Shown piece after piece: positions 9,011 to 16,824 of a stretch of DNA of 57,303 bases. Under the pieces are notes generated by a model. It was not told the DNA's origin. It searched no databases and saw nothing but the letters and a program-made list of their open reading frames with translations. This DNA is from Kitasatospora sp. SolWspMP-SS2h. GTDB taxonomy: Bacteria > Actinomycetota > Actinomycetes > Streptomycetales > Streptomycetaceae. Made by a program: the position numbers and the translations under genes. The stretch spans positions 1-57,303 of the forward strand of contig NZ_QLLT01000039.1 of NCBI RefSeq assembly GCF_003259315.1. The letters are read 5' to 3'. Every line of letters begins with the position of its first letter. The stretch's first letter is position 1.

Positions 9011-9284
9011 GCCGCAGTGAGGGTGCGGAGTCGCGCGTGGGCGTGCGGTCCCACGGGCGGTTCCGCCTGCGGCCGCGCCCGACGGTGGCAGGAACGGGAA
9101 CGACGAAGAGCGGGAACGAAGAGCGGGAAGAGCAAGAGGAGCACGGGAAGAGCAAGGGGCGGCGCCGGGGATGCGGGTACGGACGTGAACGTGAGCGTGA
9201 GCGTCGGAGCGGCCACGGACGCGGTGCGGTGCGGCGGTCACAGGGGAGGGGACGGCCGCCGGGAGCCGGTTCGGGCCGGGCGCG

Positions 9285-10499
9285 TCAGCGCACGTTCGGC
9301 GGTCGGACCCGGTACGCCTCGGAGGAGAGGTACGCGGTGATCCGGGGCGTCCGGCCGTGCTGGTGGGCCAGGGCGAGGTAGGAGATCAGGCCGACGCCGT
9401 CCTCCAGCGGGCGGGGGGTGAGCGCGCCGAGGGCGTTGCGCAGTCCGGACGGGTCGATGCCGTAGCGGTCGAGCAGGACGACCGCGCGGTCGAGCACCTC
9501 GCCGTCGTGCCGGGCGTAGTCGCGGACGGGCACGTACGCGGTGAACGCGCTGGGCACGCCGGTGGTGTCGGTGTAGCCGTGGCAGGTCTGGACGGGGCGC
9601 AGGGTGAGCCGGGGGTTGGTGTCGGGGGTGATGCCGGCGGCGGTGCGCAGGAAGGACTCGAGTTCGGCGGGGCCGGGGCCGCCGGGCATCCGGCCGAGGG
9701 TGCCGGCGGCGGCGGGGGTGAGTCCGTGGTGGGTGGTGTAGATCTTGAGCCGGGGTTCGGGCCAGTCGCCGAGGTCGAGGGCGAGGAAGAGCAGTTGGTC
9801 GCCTTCGGGCAGGTCGCTGTCGGCGTGGTGGTGGCCGAGTCGGCGCAGCGCCGCGCGGACGGTGCGTTCGGCGTGGGCGGCCCCGTGGGCGGCCGGGTTG
9901 AGGTAGGCCTTCATCCGGGGGGTGCCGCCGGGGAGCAGCTCCAGGGCGATCCACAGGGAGAACGCCCCCTGCGGCTCGTCCGGGAGGAACAGGTCGGTGA
10001 CGGTGTCGAGCTGTTCGGTGGAGATGCCCCAGTGTCCGGCGAGGCCGTGCAGGGCGCGCAGGGCGAGGCGGCTGCTCTCGGCGGGGGTGCCGAAGCCGCT
10101 GGCGGGTTCGAAGAGGACCCGCAGGGTGGGGGCGCGGTCGGCGGAGAAGGAGAGCGAGAACTCGACCGGGGTGTGGTCGTCGGAGAGGAACGACGGCGTA
10201 CCGGGGGGGAGGTCGAGGGAGCGGTCGGCGACCGGCCCGAGGGCGGCGTTGACGGCCCGGGCGTAGGCGCCGGACTCCCGGCGGCCCAGTCCGGCGAGTT
10301 CGCACAGGGCGAGCAGCTGTCTGGCGGTGTGGGAGCCGATGGTGCGGGTGGCGGCTTTGGACGGGGGCAGCAGTTCGTTCAGGCCGGCCGGGCCGGCGGG
10401 GGGGCACGGAAGACGCCCGACGCCCCCCCGACCGCCGGGTATCGGCGGGTGCGAGGGGGCGGTGTACGAAGCCCAGGCGTCCTTGGAGACTCTCTCCAC
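9285..10499 (-). CDS. ABBA-type tryptophan/indole prenyltransferase (DMATS family)
   Basis: A 404-aa soluble enzyme of the bacterial dimethylallyltryptophan synthase family, which transfers a prenyl group from DMAPP (or a longer diphosphate) to an indole ring without needing an Asp-rich metal motif. It shows the repeated strands of the barrel: VEFSLSFSADRAPTLRVLFE, RMKAYLNP, LLFLALDLGD, LKIYTTHHGL and, at the end, RITAYLSSEAYRV. No DDxxD motif is present, as expected for ABBA folds. The start is a GTG at 10499 with AGGAGG 5 nt upstream; the longer ORF to 10577 has no good site. It lies 118 nt after the P450, same strand, and may be read with the conservon or from its own promoter in that AT-richer gap. 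Confidence 0.82.
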   Translation of the reverse strand: MERVSKDAWASYTAPSHPPIPGGRGGVGRLPCPPAGPAGLNELLPPSKAATRTIGSHTARQLLALCELAGLGRRESGAYARAVNAALGPVADRSLDLPPGTPSFLSDDHTPVEFSLSFSADRAPTLRVLFEPASGFGTPAESSRLALRALHGLAGHWGISTEQLDTVTDLFLPDEPQGAFSLWIALELLPGGTPRMKAYLNPAAHGAAHAERTVRAALRRLGHHHADSDLPEGDQLLFLALDLGDWPEPRLKIYTTHHGLTPAAAGTLGRMPGGPGPAELESFLRTAAGITPDTNPRLTLRPVQTCHGYTDTTGVPSAFTAYVPVRDYARHDGEVLDRAVVLLDRYGIDPSGLRNALGALTPRPLEDGVGLISYLALAHQHGRTPRITAYLSSEAYRVRPPNVR

Positions 10500-10617
10500 G
10501 ACACCCTCCTGTTCTCGGTCAGCGGGCAACCGCATATGGCGGAGGCAATTGCGCTGCTGAATACCCGAGCCGATCAATATTCATGCGACGCACGTGACAT
10601 GAGTACTGTTGTGAAGA

Positions 10618-11934
10618 TCACTTGGAGAGCCAGTTGAGGAACTGGCTCCACCGTCCGGTCTTCTCGGGGGTCTTGGCCGCCACCGGCCGGGCCGGCGCGG
10701 CGGCGGGCACCGGACGGGCCGGCTCGACCGGGCTGAACCGGGTGGGGAGCGCGACCAGGCCGCGGTTGAACGGGCCCGGACGCCAGCTCAGGCTGGCCTC
10801 GGGGACGGCGAGTTCGATGTCCGGCAGCTTGTTGAACAGGTTCTCGATCGCGGTCATCGCGATCTGCCGCGCCGAGTCCTTGGAGGGGCAGGCGTGCGGG
10901 CCGGCGCTCCAGGCCAGGTGCGCCCGGCTGCCGACCTGGCGCTCGCCGGCCAGGATCGGGCTGCGGTTGGCGGCGGCGAACGAGACCAGCATCAGGTCGC
11001 CGGCCTTGAACTGCTCGCCGGCGAACTCGGTGTCCATCGCCGGGTAGTGCGGGGCGAGGTTCGCGAACGGCGGGTTCTCCCACAGCGTGTCGTCGATCGC
11101 CTCGTCGATCAGGCCGCCCTGGTGGGCGTACGCGTCGTGGGTGAGCAGCCGGTGCAGGGTGGAGCCGATGAAGTTGCCCTCCGGGTCGGTGCCGGCCAGC
11201 AGCAGGGCGAGTTGGTGCACGGCCTCCTCGTCGGTGAGCCGCGCCTGGTGCTGCATCAGCCAGGAGGCGACGTCCTCGCCGGGACGGCTGCGCTTGAGCG
11301 CGACGAGTTCGCCGACCGCGCCGTACAGCACCTCGGCGGCCTGCTCCGCGTTGATGCCGTCGAACATGCCGGTGATGCCGAACAGCACCCGGTCGCCGAT
11401 GTCGGCGGGGCAGCCGAACAGCTCGTTGAAGACGAACAGCGGCAGCTGCCGGGCGTAGCCGCCGACCAGGTCGACCGAGCCCCGGTAGCCGAACTGGGCG
11501 ATCAGGAAGTCGGAGACCTGCTGGGTGACCCGGGACAGCCGGCGGGAGTCGATCCGGGCCATGGTGTCGGTGATGGCCTGGCGCAGCCGCAGGTGCTCGG
11601 CGCCGTCGGCGAACATGGCGTTGGGGCGGTGCATGAGGATCGGGACCACCGGGCTGTCCATCGGGACGACGCCCTCGTTGAGCTCGCGCCACCGCCGCCC
11701 GTCCTTGCGGAAGGTCGCGGAGTCCTGCAGCAGCTGCAGGGCGGCCGAGTACTCGGTGACCAGGGTGGCGTTCACCCCGGGGGCCAGCTCGACCGGGGCG
11801 GTCGGGCCGTAGTGCCGCAGGTAGTCGTAGTACGACTGCGGGTTGGCGGCGAACTCGGCTCCGTACAGCGGCACTCGGCCGCCGTGGGCCGGGCACCCGG
11901 GCGGGGGTACCGGGGCGGAAGAGTGAGCGTCCAT
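10618..11934 (-). CDS. Cytochrome P450, CYP157-like, lacking ExxR
   Basis: A 438-aa haem protein of the conservon-linked P450 type. The haem ligand is Cys349 (HLAWSAGPHACPSKD). The K-helix position that is ExxR in almost all P450s reads DDTLW (281-285), so both Glu and Arg are absent. The I-helix reads AGTDPEGNF and lacks the usual acid-Thr pair. Loss of ExxR with a xxxLW sequence is the known mark of the CYP157 family, which is found in conservons. A Pro/Ala-rich tail of about 40 residues ending in a basic amphipathic stretch extends past the normal end. It starts 15 nt after cvnD stops, with GGAGCAA upstream. In many conservons a CYP154 partner follows; here the next gene is a prenyltransferase. 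Confidence 0.88.
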   Translation of the reverse strand: MDAHSSAPVPPPGCPAHGGRVPLYGAEFAANPQSYYDYLRHYGPTAPVELAPGVNATLVTEYSAALQLLQDSATFRKDGRRWRELNEGVVPMDSPVVPILMHRPNAMFADGAEHLRLRQAITDTMARIDSRRLSRVTQQVSDFLIAQFGYRGSVDLVGGYARQLPLFVFNELFGCPADIGDRVLFGITGMFDGINAEQAAEVLYGAVGELVALKRSRPGEDVASWLMQHQARLTDEEAVHQLALLLAGTDPEGNFIGSTLHRLLTHDAYAHQGGLIDEAIDDTLWENPPFANLAPHYPAMDTEFAGEQFKAGDLMLVSFAAANRSPILAGERQVGSRAHLAWSAGPHACPSKDSARQIAMTAIENLFNKLPDIELAVPEASLSWRPGPFNRGLVALPTRFSPVEPARPVPAAAPARPVAAKTPEKTGRWSQFLNWLSK

Positions 11935-11949
11935 GGCTGCGTATTGCTC

Positions 11950-12561
11950 CTAGCTGGCGCGGTCCAGCAAATAGCGGACGAGAGTGGTGAGTGCGGCGGC
12001 CGACGACTTCTCGTTGCGCGCGTCGCAGGTGACGACCGGGGTTTCGTCGAGCAGGTCGAGGGCCTCCCGCAGCGCCTTCTCGGCGCGCTCCGGGTTGCCG
12101 TCGAAGTGGTTGACGGCGATGGCGTAGTCCAGCCCGTACTGCTCGATCAGGTCGATCACGGGGAAGGAGTCGGCGAGCCGTTCGGGGTCGACCAGGATCA
12201 GCGCGCCGAGGGCGCCGCGGGCCATGTCCTCCCACATCTGGACGAAGCGGGTCTGCCCGGGGGTGCCGAACAGGTAGAGCACCACGCGTTCGCTGAGGGT
12301 GAGACGGCCGAAGTCCAGGGCGACCGTGGTGGTGGTCTTGCCCTTGACGCCCTTGAGGTCGTCGACGGCCTCGGCGGCCTGGGTCATGGTCTCTTCGGTG
12401 GAGAGCGGTTCGATCTCGGAGATCGAGCCGATGAAGGTGGTCTTGCCGACGGCGAAGTGCCCGACGACGAGGATCTTCACGGCGGTCTGGGTGGCACCTC
12501 CGGCGACGTAGTCGTCGGTGGTCAGCCCGACCCGGTCATCCGAACTTGCGGTGAAGCCCAT
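11950..12561 (-). CDS. cvnD: Conservon GTPase CvnD (ATP/GTP-binding protein)
   Basis: A 203-aa small GTPase of the MglA/Gtr-like conservon family. P-loop GHFAVGKTT, a switch region LFGTPGQTRF in place of DxxGQ, and NHFD in the NKxD position are all visible. In conservons it acts with the kinase-like CvnA and with CvnB and CvnC at the membrane, as in a receptor-coupled G protein. The ATG at 12561 has a strong GGAGGAGGT site and overlaps the end of cvnC by 26 nt, indicating coupled translation. The P450 follows after 15 nt. Confidence 0.93.
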   Translation of the reverse strand: MGFTASSDDRVGLTTDDYVAGGATQTAVKILVVGHFAVGKTTFIGSISEIEPLSTEETMTQAAEAVDDLKGVKGKTTTTVALDFGRLTLSERVVLYLFGTPGQTRFVQMWEDMARGALGALILVDPERLADSFPVIDLIEQYGLDYAIAVNHFDGNPERAEKALREALDLLDETPVVTCDARNEKSSAAALTTLVRYLLDRAS

Positions 12562-12916
12562 TGAGCACCTCCTCCAGAAGGTCCTTGTCGGCGTTCCGGG
12601 CCCTCGGGACCGGCGGACGGGTCATCAGGTGGCCGCTCTCGGTGAGCGAGGCCAGGACGATGCGGACCACGCCCAGCGGCAGCCGGGTGTGGCCCGCCAC
12701 CTCGGCGACCGAGAGGTAGCCGGCCGAGCAGATGTCCAGCAGCCGCTCCTCCTCCGGGGTGAGCCGGTTGGGGCGGCGGCCTTCCTCCGGGGTGGCGGTG
12801 ACCAGGGTGATCAGGGACAGCTGCTGCTCGTCCGGCAGCTCCCGCCCCTTGGTGATGATGTAGGCGCGGACTAAATCCGCAGGCTCGAACTCGAAGTCCT
12901 CGCCGCCGCCCCTCAC
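12536..12916 (-). CDS. cvnC: Conservon protein CvnC (DUF742)
   Basis: A 126-aa DUF742 protein with the family's winged-helix-like core (LLDICSAGYLSVAEVAGHTR, then LPLGVVRIVLASL) and a basic C terminus. The N terminus is acidic. The GTG start at 12916 overlaps the TGA of cvnB in a GTGA, and the 3' end overlaps cvnD by 26 nt. Known role: part of the CvnABCD membrane complex; no catalytic motif is present. Confidence 0.93.
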   Translation of the reverse strand: MRGGGEDFEFEPADLVRAYIITKGRELPDEQQLSLITLVTATPEEGRRPNRLTPEEERLLDICSAGYLSVAEVAGHTRLPLGVVRIVLASLTESGHLMTRPPVPRARNADKDLLEEVLNGLHRKFG

Positions 12917-13314
12917 CTGCGGACCCCGATGTCCTCGCGGGGCGGCGCGGCGAGGAACTTGCCGAGCTGGCCCACGAGCTGCTGCATCCGGAAGGTGATG
13001 TCCTGCATGTCGACGTCCGGCAGCGCGGAGACGCCCAGGTAGGCGCCGTCACCGGCGGAGATCAGGAACACCCAGCCGCCGTCGAACTCGACCAGGGTCT
13101 GCTGCCAGCGCTGCGTCGGGTTGTCGCAGAAGAAGCCGAGCGAGCGGCTGAGCGACTGGACGCCGCTCATCGCGGCGGCCACCCGGTCGGCGTTGTCCTT
13201 GTCGATGTCCCTGGTGCGGGCCATCAGCAGGCCGTCGGCGGAGATCAGGACCGCGTGCAGGGCCCCGGGGATCTCCAGCGCGCTGTCGAGCATCCAAGAC
13301 AGATCGTCGTTCAC
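12913..13314 (-). CDS. cvnB: Conservon protein CvnB (roadblock/LC7)
   Basis: A 133-aa roadblock/LC7 domain protein (MLDSALEIPGALHAVLISAD at the N terminus). Roadblock proteins bind and regulate MglA-like GTPases, which fits the partner cvnD two genes on. The ATG at 13314 overlaps the TGA of cvnA in an ATGA, and its stop overlaps cvnC, so the four genes form one tightly coupled unit. Confidence 0.94.
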   Translation of the reverse strand: MNDDLSWMLDSALEIPGALHAVLISADGLLMARTRDIDKDNADRVAAAMSGVQSLSRSLGFFCDNPTQRWQQTLVEFDGGWVFLISAGDGAYLGVSALPDVDMQDITFRMQQLVGQLGKFLAAPPREDIGVRR

Positions 13315-14579
13315 GAGAACTCATGCCCTTCACTGCTTGCACCGCGGGTGCTGGTCGTCTGGTTCGCGTCGTCCCGCTGGGTGGCGCGACCGGACCTGGT
13401 GCCGCGCTGGAAAGCCCCCAGCATCGCCGCGGTCTGCGCCCCGGAACGGGACGAGGGGGCGGCGGGCGCTGCGGGCGCGCCGTAGGGGGCGGATTCGTTC
13501 GTCGGGACGATCGCCATCGGCCGCTTGCGGCGGCGGATCGGCAGCCCGTCCTCGGTGGAGCCGAAGGATTCGGTGGCCGCGGGAGGGACCGCGGCGGGCA
13601 GCGCGGCCGGCTGCGCTGCCGGTCGCGCCACGGGGACGGGCGCCGGGGCCGGGGCGGGTGCCTGGCTCTGGACGGCCGCCTGGACGGTCGGGGCGGGCGG
13701 CTGGGCGCGCCGCTCCGGCATGTTGGTGAGCAGCTCGTGCGGCAGCAGCAGCACGGAGCGGACACCGCCGTAGGGGGAGCTGGAGTCCACCGAGACCTCG
13801 AAGCCGAAGCGCTCGGAGAGCACGCCGATCACGGCGAGGCCGAACTGCGGCGGGTTGCCGAGTCCGCTGACGCCGGTGACCCGCTCGGTGGTCAGCAGCC
13901 GTTCGGCGCGGGCCCGTTCCTCGTCGTTCATGCCGACGCCGGCGTCGTCCACCACGATCACCACGCCCTTGGGCACGGTGCGGATGTTGATCTCGACGAC
14001 GGTGTCGGGGCTGGAGTACGAGGTCGCGTTGTCGAGCAGCTCGGCCAGCGCCAGGGCGACCGGCTCCACCGCGCGGCTGGAGATGCCGAAGTCCACCTGG
14101 GAGAGGATCTCCACCCGGCGGTAGTGGCGGATGCGGCCCTGGGCGGAGCGCACCACGTCGTACACCGAGGCGACGTCGCGGTGGCGGCCGAGCCAGCCGC
14201 CGCACAGGACGGCGATGGACTGGGCGCGGCGGCCGAACTGGGAGTTGGTGTGGTCGACCTCCAGCAGGTCCTGCAGCATGACGGACTCGCCGTACTTGTC
14301 CTGCAGCCGGGAGAGGATCAACTGCTGCTCCGCCGCGAGGCCCTGGAGCGTCCGCATGGCGGACTTCAATACCGTTTTGGTTGCCTCGTCCGCTTGCTCC
14401 TGGGCGGAGGCGACCGACTGCGTATAGTGGTGCTCCAGGTCGGTGTAGTGCTCCCGGAGCCCGTCGATCTCCTGTCGGAGTGCCGCTGCTGCCTTGCGCT
14501 GGCGGACCACGATGAGGACCGCGGCGGCCAGGACGAGGAAGAGGACCCAGAGCAACGGGTCCGCTGTGTATTTCGTCAT
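13311..14579 (-). CDS. cvnA: Conservon sensor-like histidine kinase CvnA
   Basis: A 422-aa membrane protein: one N-terminal membrane helix (about residues 9-25, LLWVLFLVLAAAVLIVV), a coiled-coil stretch, a dimerisation-like region, and a HATPase domain (ALAELLDNATSYSSP N box; VVDDAGVGM G1 box; PQFGLAVIGVLSERFGF). The C-terminal third is a Pro/Ala-rich disordered tail. Conservon kinases act as the receptor for the CvnB-D complex and usually lack a clear phospho-acceptor His. It starts at an ATG at 14579 with GAAGAGAG upstream and is first in the operon. Confidence 0.93.
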   Translation of the reverse strand: MTKYTADPLLWVLFLVLAAAVLIVVRQRKAAAALRQEIDGLREHYTDLEHHYTQSVASAQEQADEATKTVLKSAMRTLQGLAAEQQLILSRLQDKYGESVMLQDLLEVDHTNSQFGRRAQSIAVLCGGWLGRHRDVASVYDVVRSAQGRIRHYRRVEILSQVDFGISSRAVEPVALALAELLDNATSYSSPDTVVEINIRTVPKGVVIVVDDAGVGMNDEERARAERLLTTERVTGVSGLGNPPQFGLAVIGVLSERFGFEVSVDSSSPYGGVRSVLLLPHELLTNMPERRAQPPAPTVQAAVQSQAPAPAPAPVPVARPAAQPAALPAAVPPAATESFGSTEDGLPIRRRKRPMAIVPTNESAPYGAPAAPAAPSSRSGAQTAAMLGAFQRGTRSGRATQRDDANQTTSTRGASSEGHEFS

Positions 14580-15070
14580 AAGACTCTCTTCAGGCGACTG
14601 GCGGCCGACTGCTGAATCCCCGTCATCGCAGGGTGAACCCGCCGCTCCCCCAAGCGGGATGATCGTATCATCGGGCGAACAGGTGAACGGTCGCCCAGCC
14701 AGGCGTGAAGACCCGTCTGCTCCGGCGTGGACAAGGGTAGTTGGAACCCCAGGTCAGCACCCTGATTGATCGTCAGTACCCGGTCCGACCGGCCCCCCGT
14801 GGCCGTCCCACCGCCTCCCACCGGGCCGTTTACCACAGGGCGGGTCTCCGGTGCGGGAGCAACGCCCGAGTTCCCGGGTTTTTCCGACGCCGCGTCAAGG
14901 AGCCCTTCATACTGCCCTCCGGCCGGCGCCCGCACGAGACCGCCACGTCGCGCAACCTGCCGTTAAGGTGCGGACACACGATCCACTCCTCCTCCCGCGG
15001 GGTCGGCGCCGATCCCCGGCCCTTCCGCGCCGCCGGACCACCGGTCCGCGGCGCCGAGCACGAGGTCTCC
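14580..15070. other. Gene-free control region of the conservon
   Basis: No gene is seen in these 491 nt. The part next to cvnA should hold the conservon promoter. At 14658-14672 there is a perfect 6-3-6 dyad (GATGAT-CGT-ATCATC), about 80 nt before the cvnA start, that could be a regulator site. The remainder is ordinary GC-rich sequence up to the hydrolase remnant. Confidence 0.5.
14658..14672. promoter_or_regulatory. Dyad GATGAT-CGT-ATCATC upstream of cvnA
   Basis: A perfect 15-nt inverted repeat lies 79 nt upstream of the cvnA start codon. It has the size of a small-repressor site; the binding protein is unknown. Confidence 0.4.
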
Positions 15071-15325
15071 ATGGAACCCGTCACCTTTGTGCACCTCGTG
15101 GGCATCGGCAACTCCGGCCCCGGGCCCTGGCAGCACTACCGGCACACCGCCGACCGCCGCACCGTCCGGGTCGAGCACGACTCCTGGGACCACCCCGACC
15201 GCGACGCCCGGGTCGCCGACCTCGTCGAAGCCGGCGACCTCGGCCACATCAATGCCGCCTCCCACCTCGGCACCTGGCCCGAAGGCCGCCGCCCGCTCAC
15301 CCGCCTCCTCCCGCCCGCCGCCTGA
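15071..15325 (+). pseudogene. RBBP9/YdeN-type serine hydrolase with its middle deleted
   Basis: The 84-codon frame from the ATG at 15071 begins FVHLVGIGNSGPGPWQHYRH, the start of the RBBP9/YdeN alpha/beta hydrolase family, and passes without a stop to DLGHINAASHLGTWPEGR, the family's C-terminal catalytic-His segment. About 100 central residues, including the nucleophile elbow (GxSxG) and the catalytic Asp region, are gone. Full-length members are about 180 aa. The remnant keeps its frame through the junction. It is probably dead, although a stable micro-protein cannot be excluded. Confidence 0.75.
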
Positions 15326-15359
15326 CGCCGTCACCGGCGACGGCGGTGCGAGCGGCGGG

Positions 15360-16604
15360 TCAGCCGTAGGTGAGGTCGGCGCAGGCGTCCTCGTCGGCGG
15401 AGCGGGCCTGGCTGACGCTGGTGGGCAGCGGGTCGGTGGGGGCCGGTGGGGTGGTGGCGGTGGTGGCGGGGACGGAAGCGGGTTCGACGGAGGCGGAGAC
15501 AGAGTCGGAAGCGGGGGCGGGGGCGGACGCGGAGGCGTCCTGCCCGTCCAGGGTGTGGTCGGAGCGCAGCGCGGCCCACAGCCGGTCGGCGTCGGGGTGC
15601 ACCAGGGCGACCCGTTCGCCCTGGTAGCGCCAGGGGACGGTGAGGAACTTGACGTCGTGCAGGTCGACGTTCTTGAGCGACGTCGCGAAGTCGACCAGCT
15701 TGCTCGCGGAGCCGAGTCCCTCGTCCACGGTGAGTGCCTTGGTGGCGGCGTCGGCCAGCGGCAGCAGCGTGGTGGGGTCCATGCCCTGCGCCTTGACCTG
15801 CCTGATCAGCGCGGCGAGGAAGGCCTGCTGGCGCTTGGTGCGGCCGATGTCGGAGCCGTCGCCGAGGCCGTGCCGGATCCGGACGTAGTCGAGCGCGGCC
15901 TGCCCGGAGACGGTCTGGTGGCCCTGCTTGAACAGCTCCTTGCCGCGCTGTCCGAGGTGGGGGTCCAGGTCGCCCTCGTAGACGGCCCGGGGCAGGCAGA
16001 CGTCGACGCCGCCGACCGCGGTGGTCATGTCGGCGAAGCCCTTGAAGTCGATCACCAGGGTGTGGTCGATCCGCAGGCCGGTGAGCTTCTCGACGGTGTT
16101 CTGGGTGCAGGCCGGGTTGCCCTGTTCGGTGTCGCCGACCGAGAAGGCGCTGTTGAACATCGCGCTGGGCCGGTCCGGGGTCCAGGTCTTGTCGGGCAGC
16201 AGGCAGGGCGGGATCTCGACCAGCGAGTCGCGCGGGAGGGAGACCCCGACGGCGTGCCGGTGGTCGGCGTAGACGTGCAGCAGGATCGCGGTGTCCGAGC
16301 GGGCGCCGCCGTCCTCCCCGCCGCCGAGGTCCTGGTTGCCGCCCGAGCGGGTGTCGGAGCCGATCAGCAGCAGGTTGACGGGGGTGCGGCCCTCGCCGTC
16401 GGCGCCGGCGGCGGGCGGCCGGTCCCGGCTGACGCCGTCGCCGCCGAAGGTGCTCAGGTTGCCGTTGAGCCGGTGGTACAGCAGCCCGCCGGCCAGGACG
16501 GCCAGCGAGACGGTGCCGACGGTGGCCCACAGGGCGATCCGCCGCCCCCGTCGGCCGAGGCCGCGTGCACCGTCGTGGCCGGTTCTCTCGTTGCGTACGG
16601 ACAT
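15360..16604 (-). CDS. LytR-CpsA-Psr (LCP) family cell-wall glycopolymer transferase
   Basis: A 414-aa membrane-anchored enzyme that attaches teichoic-acid-like or other polymers to peptidoglycan. It has a short cytoplasmic basic head, one membrane helix (about residues 25-43), then the extracellular LCP domain (NLLLIGSDTR at the start, VSLPRDSLVEIP, and the RIRHGLGDGSDIGRTKRQQA block with the conserved Arg and Asp residues that bind the lipid diphosphate). The last 70 residues are Ser/Ala/Thr/Pro-rich and probably span the wall. GAGGGGGC precedes the ATG at 16604. A perfect 16-nt dyad lies 34 nt upstream. Confidence 0.93.
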   Translation of the reverse strand: MSVRNERTGHDGARGLGRRGRRIALWATVGTVSLAVLAGGLLYHRLNGNLSTFGGDGVSRDRPPAAGADGEGRTPVNLLLIGSDTRSGGNQDLGGGEDGGARSDTAILLHVYADHRHAVGVSLPRDSLVEIPPCLLPDKTWTPDRPSAMFNSAFSVGDTEQGNPACTQNTVEKLTGLRIDHTLVIDFKGFADMTTAVGGVDVCLPRAVYEGDLDPHLGQRGKELFKQGHQTVSGQAALDYVRIRHGLGDGSDIGRTKRQQAFLAALIRQVKAQGMDPTTLLPLADAATKALTVDEGLGSASKLVDFATSLKNVDLHDVKFLTVPWRYQGERVALVHPDADRLWAALRSDHTLDGQDASASAPAPASDSVSASVEPASVPATTATTPPAPTDPLPTSVSQARSADEDACADLTYG

Positions 16605-16637
16605 GACGCCCCCTCACCCCTTGCCGCCGGCCGAACT

Positions 16638-16653
16638 TCTACAGGGCTGTAGA
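16638..16653. promoter_or_regulatory. Perfect 16-nt dyad upstream of the LCP gene
   Basis: TCTACAG-GG-CTGTAGA is a perfect inverted repeat 34 nt upstream of the LCP start codon and about 170 nt upstream of xylF. Its position fits an operator overlapping the LCP promoter; no matching regulator is identifiable here. Confidence 0.5.
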
Positions 16654-16824
16654 GGCCGAGCGAAGCATACAAACCCGGACGGGTGCCGTCACACCCCGCC
16701 CGCGCACTCCCTCCCGCATGCCCACCGCGGGCCCCGCCACCCGCTCGGAGCAACCCCGATCGTGGCGGACGCCGACCGTTCTCACACTCGGTGACGGGGG
16801 CGCCATCGACAGGAAGAGGGCATC

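Noticed and set aside
9060..9240. Purine-rich GAACG/GAGCGGGAA repeats after the monooxygenase gene
   Set aside because: Low-complexity sequence in a short convergent gap; no sign of function.
10558..10583. TGAATA...TATTCA dyad between the P450 and the prenyltransferase
   Set aside because: Arms are only 6 bp with a 14-nt gap in an AT-richer region; chance is likely.
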